A DNA stretch of 64,000 nucleotides from Dactylosporangium sp. AC04546 (GTDB lineage Bacteria; Actinomycetota; Actinomycetes; Mycobacteriales; Micromonosporaceae). A model generated the notes under the pieces. That model saw only the letters and a program-made list of their open reading frames with translations. It searched no databases and was not told the DNA's origin. The translations under genes and the position numbers were made by a program. The stretch lies in contig NZ_JAHYSG010000043.1 of NCBI RefSeq assembly GCF_022095675.1, forward strand, positions 27,544 through 91,543, written 5' to 3'. This document shows, piece by piece, positions 58,212-64,000 of this stretch. Position 1 is the stretch's first letter; the number at the start of each line of letters is the position of its first letter.

Positions 58212-59714
58212 TCACTGCGTGTGGATCTCCTGCCCGCGCAGGACCGTGGCCCGCGCCGCGGGCGTGTCATCAGCTGCCAGGACGGCCGGCAGGTCGCCGC
58301 TGGTGTCCCAGATCGCGAACGTCGCCGACCAGCCCGGGTTGAGCACCCCTTCGTCGTCGATGCCGACGGCCCGCCACCCGCCGCGGGTGTGCGCCGCGAA
58401 CGCGGCCCGCGCCCCGATGCGCTGCACCGGGTTGTGGTGGCGCAGCGCCGCCCGGCACGACCCCCACGGGTCGAGGTCGGTGACCGGCGAGTCCGAACCG
58501 AACGCCAGCATCACCCCCACCCCGGCCAGCGACCCGATCGGGTTCGACGCGAGGGACCGCTCCACGCCGAGCCGCTGCGCGTACATGCCGCGGTCGCCGC
58601 CCCACAGCCGGTCGAACGCGGGCTGCACGCTGGCGACCACCCCGAAGTCGACGAGCTGCGCGATGAGCTGCTTGTCCAGCAGCTCGACGTGTTCGATCCG
58701 GTGCCGCCCGGCCCGGAGCCGGTCGACGCCGACGCGCTGCGCCGCGCCCGCGAAGCCCCGCAGTACCGTGGCGATCGCCTGGTCGCCGATGGCGTGGAAG
58801 CCGCCCTGCACGCCGTGGCGGGCGCAGCCGACGAGGTGCTCGGTGACCTGCTCGGCGGTCAGGTACCCGTGGCCGTGCCCCTGCTCGCCGTCCTCGTAGG
58901 GGTGGCGCAGGTGCGCGGTCCGCGCGCCGAGCGCCCCGTCCGCGTACAGGTCACCGGCCGCGCCCCGCGCGCCGAGCTCCTTCGCCTTCGCCGCGGCGCC
59001 GGCCTCGCCCCACAGCCCGTACACCTCCGGCAGTGCCGGCCCGTGCGACATGGCGGCGACAAAATCGTCCTCGCCGGACGTGCCGGGACCGCCGCACTCG
59101 TGCACCGACGCGATCCCCAGCTGCGCGGCCCGCCGCAGGGCGGCACGCTGGGCGGCGCGGACCTGGTCCATGGTGATGCTGCTGAACGCGGCCTCCCGCA
59201 CGACGTGGTGCGCGTCGCGGCGCAGCCACCCGCCCGCGTCGTACCCCGCCGCCTGCCTGGCCTCCTCGGTCAGCAGCTTCGACGAGACGAGCGCGGCGTG
59301 GACACAGGTCCGGGACAGGTAGACGGCCCGGCCGCCGCCGGCCCGGTCGAGCTCCTGCGCCGTCGGGGTCGTCTGGTCGGCCCAGCCGGACTCGTCCCAC
59401 CCGTGCCCGATGACCACGGCGTCCGGCGCGAGCCCCCGCGCGTGCGCGGCGACCGCGTCGAGGACGTCGGTGGCCGATGTGGTACCGCCGAGGCTGAGCC
59501 CCTGCAGGGTGAGCCCCGTGGCGGTGGTGTGCACGTGCGCGTCGACGAACGCCGGGGTCACCAGCGCACCGCCGAGGTCGATGACCCGGTCGGCCCCGGC
59601 CGGCGCGTCCTGGTCGGGCCCGAGCCAGCCGATCCGGTCACCGTCGACGAGCAGCGCCGTGGCGAAGGGGTCGGCCGGGGTCAGGACCCGGCCACCACGG
59701 TAGAGGGTTCTCAT
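58212..59714 (-). CDS. YtcJ-like amidohydrolase in the kam operon
   Basis: 500 residues; ATG 59714 overlaps the kdd stop (ATGA). Metal-dependent amidohydrolase family: LGGALVTPAFVDAHVHTTATGLTLQG (HxH), VVIGHGWDESGWADQ, GIASVHECGG, GVQGGFHAIGDQAIATVL, HRIEHVELLDKQLIAQL and FGSDSPVTDLDPWGS (catalytic Asp). It belongs to the imidazolonepropionase/YtcJ-like (amidohydrolase_3) class that hydrolyses N-acyl or N-formyl amines. Clostridial lysine clusters do not need such a step, so it may open an acylated lysine derivative or remove a blocking group; unproven. Confidence 0.87.
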   Translation of the reverse strand: MRTLYRGGRVLTPADPFATALLVDGDRIGWLGPDQDAPAGADRVIDLGGALVTPAFVDAHVHTTATGLTLQGLSLGGTTSATDVLDAVAAHARGLAPDAVVIGHGWDESGWADQTTPTAQELDRAGGGRAVYLSRTCVHAALVSSKLLTEEARQAAGYDAGGWLRRDAHHVVREAAFSSITMDQVRAAQRAALRRAAQLGIASVHECGGPGTSGEDDFVAAMSHGPALPEVYGLWGEAGAAAKAKELGARGAAGDLYADGALGARTAHLRHPYEDGEQGHGHGYLTAEQVTEHLVGCARHGVQGGFHAIGDQAIATVLRGFAGAAQRVGVDRLRAGRHRIEHVELLDKQLIAQLVDFGVVASVQPAFDRLWGGDRGMYAQRLGVERSLASNPIGSLAGVGVMLAFGSDSPVTDLDPWGSCRAALRHHNPVQRIGARAAFAAHTRGGWRAVGIDDEGVLNPGWSATFAIWDTSGDLPAVLAADDTPAARATVLRGQEIHTQ

Positions 59715-60850
59715 GGCGCCCAGTCTGCCAACCGCGCCTCGAACAGCGCTCGCACGCCCGTGTCGGATCGCAGCAGCCGCAGCGCGTACTCGGCGTGGCC
59801 AGGCACGTAACCGTTCCCGATGATCATTGTCACGTCGGCGGCGAGCCCTTCCGCCCCGAGCGCCGCGGCCGGGAACGACGTGGCCATGGAGAAGAACACG
59901 ACGGTCCCGCCGTCCGCGGTGGCCAGGATCGCCGCGTGCTCACACCCGGGCACGTCGACGCAGACAACGGTCAGGTCGGCCGCCCCGCCGACCGCGTCGA
60001 GCGCCGCGGCCAGCCCGACGGCGTCGCGCGCGTCGGCGACGACCACATGATCGGCGAGCCCGGCGGCCTCGAGCCGCTCCCGCTCGGCGTCGTCCCGCAC
60101 CACGCCGACCGTCCGCACGGCGTTCCGTTCGGTGGTGACGTCGCGGGCGGCGGCCAGGGCCAGGGAGCCGCTCTTGCCGGCCGCGCCCAGCACCGCGACC
60201 CGCACCGGGCGCCGGCCCCGCAGTTGTGATGCCTCCTTTACCGGGACGTCCTGCGACGAACCCGGCACCGCGACTGCGGGACCGACACGATCCGGGGGCG
60301 CGAGCATGCCGCGCAGGGTCCTGGCCACCAGGGCCGGGCAGCCGCACACGTCCAGGACGGCCAGGGACAGCTCCGGGTCCAGGTCGTCGGGCAGGACCGC
60401 GGCGATCGAACGGGCGAACAGGATCGCGTGGCCGTCGCAGGGGACCTGTTCGGAACGGCCGTCCCAGCGGGCCAGGTCGTCAGTGATCCGCAGCGGGGTC
60501 AGGGTCAGCGACACCAGGGTCGCGACCCGGTCGCCCGGGCGCAGGCCGAGCGGCGACGCCGGGCCGGCCTCCTCGACGGTGCCGATGAGCATGCCGCCGG
60601 AGCCGGTGACCGGGTTGTGCATCTTGCCGCGCTCCTCGACGATCCCCAGGACCGCCGCACGGATCTTGTCGCCGTCGCCGGCGTGCTCGCCGACGAGCTG
60701 GCGGAAGCTCGCCGCGTCGAGGTTGAGCCGCTCGACCCGCACCCGCACCTCGTCGGCGCCGATCGCCGCCGACGGGTCGAGCCGGTGCGCCGCCTGCGGC
60801 AGCACACCAGCCGGCTCGACCACCCGATGCAACCCGATCGGCGAACCCAT
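59711..60850 (-). CDS. kdd: L-erythro-3,5-diaminohexanoate dehydrogenase
   Basis: 379 residues from ATG 60850 (MGSPIGLHRVVEPAGVLPQAAHRLDP); GTG 60859 is an alternative. Kdd signatures: VRVERLNLDAASFRQL, GKMHNPVTGSGGMLIGTVEE, LTLTPLRITDDLARWDGRSEQVPCDGHAILF and the Rossmann loop VRVAVLGAAGKSGSLALAAARDV, DLTVVCVDVPGCEHAAILAT, MIIGNGYVPGHAEYALRLLR. It oxidises 3,5-diaminohexanoate to 5-amino-3-oxohexanoate with NAD(P)+. It is the first gene of the operon and has its own promoter over the end of the dead GTPase gene. Confidence 0.93.
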   Translation of the reverse strand: MGSPIGLHRVVEPAGVLPQAAHRLDPSAAIGADEVRVRVERLNLDAASFRQLVGEHAGDGDKIRAAVLGIVEERGKMHNPVTGSGGMLIGTVEEAGPASPLGLRPGDRVATLVSLTLTPLRITDDLARWDGRSEQVPCDGHAILFARSIAAVLPDDLDPELSLAVLDVCGCPALVARTLRGMLAPPDRVGPAVAVPGSSQDVPVKEASQLRGRRPVRVAVLGAAGKSGSLALAAARDVTTERNAVRTVGVVRDDAERERLEAAGLADHVVVADARDAVGLAAALDAVGGAADLTVVCVDVPGCEHAAILATADGGTVVFFSMATSFPAAALGAEGLAADVTMIIGNGYVPGHAEYALRLLRSDTGVRALFEARLADWAP

Positions 60851-60886
60851 TTCCCGCACCACCCAAACATCACCGTAGAATTTCCG

Positions 60887-60918
60887 GCACAGTAGCGTGA
60901 TTGCAGAATATCTTTCAA
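60887..60918 (-). promoter_or_regulatory. promoter of the kdd-kam operon
   Basis: Reading the minus strand: -35 TTGAAA (60918-60913), 18-nt spacer, -10 TACTGT (60894-60889), start of kdd at 60850. The segment AATCACGCTACTGTGC (60902-60887) is shared, with two differences, by the kamA promoter. The -35 overlaps the stop of the truncated GTPase gene. Confidence 0.7.
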
Positions 60919-61263
60919 GCCCTCGTGGCGCTCGCCGACAACGCCAACACATGCTCCACGAGCGCGATCGGCACCGCCTTGCCCGACTCCCGATCCCGGG
61001 CGTCACACAACAGCAACGGCACATGCCCGTCCAGATCCAGAGCCTCCCGCACCTGCGCCGCCGAGTACCCCACCGAGTCGTCGAAACAGTTCACCGCCAC
61101 CACGAACGGCGTCCCCCGCCGCTCGAAGTAGTCGATCGACGGGAAGCAGTCCGCCAGCCGCCGCGTATCCGCCAGGACCACCGCACCCAGCGCACCCAGC
61201 GCCAGCTCGTCCCACAGGAACCAGAACCGGTCCTGCCTCGGTGTCAGAGCGCCCGGAGTCCAT
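60915..61263 (-). pseudogene. CvnD-like small GTPase remnant, P-loop deleted
   Basis: The gene starts normally (MDSGRSDTE, coupled to the DUF742 stop) but within a few codons the frame changes. The next recognisable protein, in another frame, is QDRFWFLWDELALGALGAVV then LADTRRLADCFPSIDYFERR, the middle of CvnD proteins, and it continues to a normal C-terminus. Missing are roughly 75-80 codons with the P-loop, switch I and GTPGQ lead. A deletion that is also out of frame therefore inactivated it. Confidence 0.8.
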
Positions 61264-61753
61264 CGATCACCGCCCTCAGCAGATGCTCACTCGGCAGCCC
61301 CGCCGACACCGGAGGCTGGTACATCTCGATCAACCCCTGCCCCAGCAGGTCACCCAGCAACACCCGGACCACGCCCAGCGCCAGGTCCAGATGCGCCGAC
61401 AGCTCCGCCACCGCCAACGGCTCCCGCACCCAGGCCAGGATCGCCCGGTGCTCCGGCTGCAACCCGTACCCACCGCCGTCCGCCGCCCGGCTCGCCACCA
61501 CCATCGCCACCACGTCGAACCCACCCGACGACGGCACGACCCGGACACCCGTCATCGCATACGGCCGCACCACCGGACCCGCGTCCTGGTCGACCCACGC
61601 GTACTCCGTCCACGGCTCCGCCCGCAGGTCCTCCCGCGGCCGCTCCGGCCACCGGTACTCCCCAGACCCGTCCCCGTACCCCGGGTCCGGCTCCGGCGGC
61701 AGCGGCGGGAACCCACGATCGGCCGCGTGCCGGCCCGGCGCATCCGTCATCAC
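61244..61753 (-). CDS. DUF742 (CvnC-like) protein of a decayed conservon
   Basis: 169 residues from ATG 61753 (or 61750), overlapping the roadblock stop. The N-terminal ~60 residues are Pro/Glu/Asp-rich; the DUF742 domain is VRPYAMTGVRVVPSSGGFDVVAMVVASRAADGGGYGLQPEHRAILAWVREPLAVAELSAHLDLALGVVRVLLGDLLGQGLIEMYQPP. CvnC normally bridges kinase/roadblock and GTPase partners. Its reading frame is intact although the three other genes of the set are broken, so it may be a recent survivor. Confidence 0.88.
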   Translation of the reverse strand: MMTDAPGRHAADRGFPPLPPEPDPGYGDGSGEYRWPERPREDLRAEPWTEYAWVDQDAGPVVRPYAMTGVRVVPSSGGFDVVAMVVASRAADGGGYGLQPEHRAILAWVREPLAVAELSAHLDLALGVVRVLLGDLLGQGLIEMYQPPVSAGLPSEHLLRAVIDGLRAL

Positions 61754-62156
61754 GCACCCGCCGGCCGCGCCGACGCCGACAGGTGCTGCCCGACCCGCCG
61801 CACCAGCATCGCCATCTCATACGCGATCAGGCCGATGTCCGCGTCCGCCTCCGCCAGCACCGCCAGGCAGGCACCCCGCCCCGCCGCCGTCACGAACAGG
61901 AACGCCGACTCCATCTCGATGATCGTCTGCCGCACCGGCCCGCCACCGAACTGCCGCCCGGCCCCCGCGCCAGGCTCTGGAACCCGGCCGCGACCGCCGA
62001 CAGATGCTCCGCGTCCTCCTGCGTCAGCCCCCGCGACGCACCCATCATCAGCCCGTCGACCGACAGCACCACCGACTGCCGCACCGCCGGCACCCGCCCG
62101 ACCAGATCATCCAGCAGCCAGTTCAGGCCGCCGCTGTGGCCCTGCGCCACGGTCAT
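61750..62156 (-). pseudogene. roadblock/LC7 protein (CvnB-like) with a 1-nt frameshift
   Basis: From ATG 62156: MTVAQGHSGGLNWLLDDLVG, RVPAVRQSVVLSVDGLMMGA and up to FQSLARG. The expected continuation AGRQFGGGPVRQTIIEMESAFLF... is one frame away and runs to the stop at 61750. Adding one G to the GGGGG run near 61967-61971 restores a full 135-residue roadblock protein. Length of the interval (407 nt) agrees with a single-base loss. Confidence 0.85.
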
Positions 62157-62295
62157 GCCGCTCCCCCGTCCGATCCGGCGCCGCCCGCAGCCCCGCCGTG
62201 CCCTCCACCCTCGCCCTGGTCGGCCTGGTCGGCCAGGGCGAGGGCACCGTCATCATCGCGGTGATCTTGGCGCGGACGGACCAACGGTTCTTCAT
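62157..62295 (-). pseudogene. stub of the conservon histidine kinase (CvnA-like)
   Basis: ATG 62295 gives MKNRWSVRAKITAMMTVP, the typical first 17-18 residues of CvnA sensor kinases (normally 500-900 aa). The homology then stops and only ~35 unrelated or C-terminal-like residues (RVEGTAGL...) follow before the roadblock gene. Nearly the whole kinase has been deleted. A perfect 12-bp inverted repeat (62208-62219/62233-62244) marks the junction. Confidence 0.7.
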
Positions 62296-62421
62296 CAGAC
62301 CTTCAGGTGCGGTGCGGGAGCGGGATCGGTGCGGCCAACCTATGCGCCGGGTCTGACGAAAACCGCCGGGCGCCGATTCCACTCACCCACCCGACAGACA
62401 GTAAAAATTCCGCTGCGGAGG

Positions 62422-62452
62422 TCGAAACAGAGAAGAAATCACGCTATGGTGC
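62422..62452 (+). promoter_or_regulatory. promoter of kamA
   Basis: TCGAAA (62422-62427), 17-nt spacer, TATGGT (62445-62450). AATCACGCTATGGTGC (62437-62452) matches the kdd promoter element at 14 of 16 positions. An RBS GGAGG follows nearer to the kamA ATG, and a CGAAA-GTA-TTTCG hairpin lies in the leader. Confidence 0.65.
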
Positions 62453-62488
62453 GACTGTTGCGAAAGTATTTCGTCGTGGAGGCCGGAC

Positions 62489-63823
62489 ATGCAGCCATAC
62501 GTCTACCAGCGCCGGACCCTCACCGAGCCCGACTGGCGCCGCTTCCCCGGCTGGCACGACATCACCCGCGACCAGTGGGAATCCGCCCAATGGCAACGCG
62601 CCCACTGCATCAAGAACATCGCCCAGCTCAAGGCACTCATGGGTGACCACATCACCCAGACCTTCTACGACGACCTCGCCGCCGACCAGGCCCACCACGC
62701 CACCATGTCCATGCTCATCCCACCCCAGATGATCAACACCATGGTGCCCACCGGCGACCTCACCACCGACGCCCTCTACGCCGACCCCATCCGCCGCTAC
62801 ATGCTCCCCGTCGCCAGCGACCGCCTCACCGACTGGCCCTCCCACCCCTACGCCACCCGCGACTCACTCCACGAACACGACATGTGGGTCGCCGAAGGCC
62901 TCACCCACCGCTACCCCACCAAGGTCCTCGCCGAGCTCCTCTCCACCTGCCCGCAGTACTGCGGCCACTGCACCCGCATGGACCTCGTCGGCAACTCCAC
63001 CCCCACCGTCGACAAACTCCGCCTCACCCTCAAACCCACCGACCGCTACGACGCGATGATCGCCTACCTGCGCGCCCACCCCGGCGTCCGCGACGTCGTC
63101 GTCTCCGGCGGCGACGTCGCCAACGTCCCCTGGAAGCACCTCGAGTCCTTCCTCATGCGCCTCCTCGACATCGAAACCGTCCGCGACATCCGCCTCGCCA
63201 CCAAAGCCCTCATGGGCCTCCCACAACACTGGCTCCAGCCCGACGTCGTCGAAGGCCTCGAACGCGTCGCCCGCACCGCCGCCCGCCGCGGCGTCAACCT
63301 CGCCATCCACACCCACGTCAACCACGTCCAGTCGCTGACCCCGCTCGTCGCCAGAGCCGCCCAGACCGCCCTCGAAGTCGGCGTCCGCGACGTGCGCAAC
63401 CAGGGCGTCCTCATGCGCGGCGTCAACGCCACCGCCGCCGACCTGCTCGACCTCTGCTTCGCCCTGCAAGGCGAGACCGGCATCCTGCCGTACTACTTCT
63501 ACATGTGCGACATGATCCCCAACGCCGAACACTGGCGCGTCGCCGTCTGGCAGGCCCAGCAGCTCCAGCACGACATCATGGGCTACCTGCCCGGCTACGC
63601 CACCCCACGCATCGTCTGCGACGTCCCCTTCGTCGGCAAACGCTGGGTCCACATGATCACCGAGTACGACCGCGAACGCGGCATCAGCTACTGGACCAAG
63701 AACTACCGCACCTCCATCGAGCACGACAGCATGGACCTCGACCGCAGCTACCCGTACTACGACCCGATCGACACGTTGCCCGAAACCGGCGCCGACTGGT
63801 GGCGAAAAGAGCACGCTGAGTAG
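62489..63823 (+). CDS. kamA: lysine 2,3-aminomutase family radical SAM enzyme
   Basis: 444 residues. Radical SAM cluster motif CPQYCGHCTRMD (Cys154, Cys158, Cys161). KamA-family marks: AHCIKNIAQLKALMG, IPPQMINTM, DVVVSGGDVANVPWKHLESFLMRLLDIETVRDIRLATKALMGLPQHW, AIHTHVNHVQSLTPL and ILPYYFYMCDMIPNAEHWR. It should form beta-lysine from L-lysine using SAM and PLP. The PLP-lysine loop DAPGGGGK of clostridial KamA is here CDVPFVGKRW, one residue shorter. Divergent from the kdd operon and sharing its promoter element. Confidence 0.9.
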   Translation: MQPYVYQRRTLTEPDWRRFPGWHDITRDQWESAQWQRAHCIKNIAQLKALMGDHITQTFYDDLAADQAHHATMSMLIPPQMINTMVPTGDLTTDALYADPIRRYMLPVASDRLTDWPSHPYATRDSLHEHDMWVAEGLTHRYPTKVLAELLSTCPQYCGHCTRMDLVGNSTPTVDKLRLTLKPTDRYDAMIAYLRAHPGVRDVVVSGGDVANVPWKHLESFLMRLLDIETVRDIRLATKALMGLPQHWLQPDVVEGLERVARTAARRGVNLAIHTHVNHVQSLTPLVARAAQTALEVGVRDVRNQGVLMRGVNATAADLLDLCFALQGETGILPYYFYMCDMIPNAEHWRVAVWQAQQLQHDIMGYLPGYATPRIVCDVPFVGKRWVHMITEYDRERGISYWTKNYRTSIEHDSMDLDRSYPYYDPIDTLPETGADWWRKEHAE

Positions 63824-64000
63824 GTGCGCCGCACCATCCTCCGCCTCCTCGGCATCAGCCTGGCCGCGGGCGCGCTCCTGCTGTACATCAACTCGACCGA
63901 CGACGACGAGGCCGGTTTCGACCCCGCCGGCCGGCTCAGCTGCGCCGACACCAACAAGGCCGCCGCCCGCGCCACCGTCGCCCCCACCGCCCGCGAGACC
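63824..64000 (+). CDS. membrane-anchored or secreted protein (3' end outside window)
   Basis: GTG 63824 directly follows the kamA stop, so it is probably cotranscribed. The visible 59 residues begin VRRTILRLLGISLAAGALLLYINSTDDDEAG, a signal anchor, then DPAGRLSCADTNKAAARATVAPTARET. Too short to assign; function unknown. Confidence 0.65.
   Translation, partial: MRRTILRLLGISLAAGALLLYINSTDDDEAGFDPAGRLSCADTNKAAARATVAPTARET

Noticed and set aside
61960..61980. Programmed ribosomal frameshifting in the roadblock gene.
   Set aside because: The G-run lacks a slippery heptamer plus downstream stimulatory structure, and neighbouring conservon genes are also broken, so mutation is simpler.
60851..62488. 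Looked for a cobalamin riboswitch in front of the B12-dependent kam operon.
   Set aside because: No B12-box (GCCACTG-like) sequence or long structured leader; the kdd leader is only about 32 nt from the likely transcription start.
62863..63814. Minus-strand 316-codon ORF opposite kamA.
   Set aside because: Val/Asp/Gly-rich low-complexity mirror of the kamA codon bias.

Overview
High-GC actinobacterial chromosome, most likely a member of the Micromonosporaceae (Actinoplanes or Micromonospora relatives) or a close filamentous actinomycete. The grounds are strong G/C codon bias, RbpA, a conservon-type roadblock operon, an ECF42/DGPF pair, an Lnt-Ppm1 pair, many TetR/MarR/ArsR regulators, and many promoters whose -10 box lies 6-9 nt before the start codon (probable leaderless mRNAs). 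I saw no tRNA, rRNA, insertion sequence, prophage or CRISPR array.

Layout. 1-9.4 kb: a truncated methyltransferase, two ESX-like helical proteins, an AlkZ-type DNA glycosylase, a NarL-type two-component system followed by a membrane protein/multicopper oxidase operon, and an internally duplicated hypothetical. 9.5-16.1 kb: ArsR, a HelD-like helicase, a drug ABC transporter divergent from a MarR-MFS pair with a near-perfect operator. 16.1-36.7 kb: a patchwork of small regulator/enzyme units (hydrolase/TetR, TetR/MDR, thiolase-FadB-BtuF-like, SMR-TetR, ArsR-SRPBCC fusion, TetR-methyltransferase, Na+/H+ antiporter, MFS/XRE, MDR, TetR-flavin reductase, EamA/LysR, SDR), many with a clear palindromic operator. 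36.8-54 kb: acyltransferase and an unusual alpha/beta hydrolase, aquaglyceroporin, a hendecad coiled-coil protein, rbpA with a SigR-type promoter, a YkgJ-pentapeptide fusion, STAS, MFS, ECF42-DGPF, PPOX, a DUF4037/kinase-like/FxsA group, and Ppm1-Lnt.

54.3-63.8 kb is the most interesting part: a lysine-fermentation-type gene set, rarely discussed in aerobic actinomycetes. A minus-strand operon with four-base overlaps encodes 3,5-diaminohexanoate dehydrogenase (kdd), an amidohydrolase, both subunits of B12/PLP lysine 5,6-aminomutase (kamD, kamE), a hotdog ammonia-lyase (kal) and a MutL-like ASKHA protein. Lysine 2,3-aminomutase (kamA) is divergent, about 1.6 kb away. The space between holds a decaying conservon: kinase gene reduced to a stub, roadblock gene frameshifted, DUF742 gene intact, GTPase gene lacking its P-loop. 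The kdd and kamA promoters share a near-identical 16-nt element, which suggests co-regulation across the dead operon. The cleavage enzyme Kce and the CoA-transferase are not in this window; the thiolase/FadB pair at 19-22.5 kb could serve the last steps.

Start codons are my choices from frame, overlaps, promoter spacing and family alignments from memory. Family names rest on visible motifs; no search was run.
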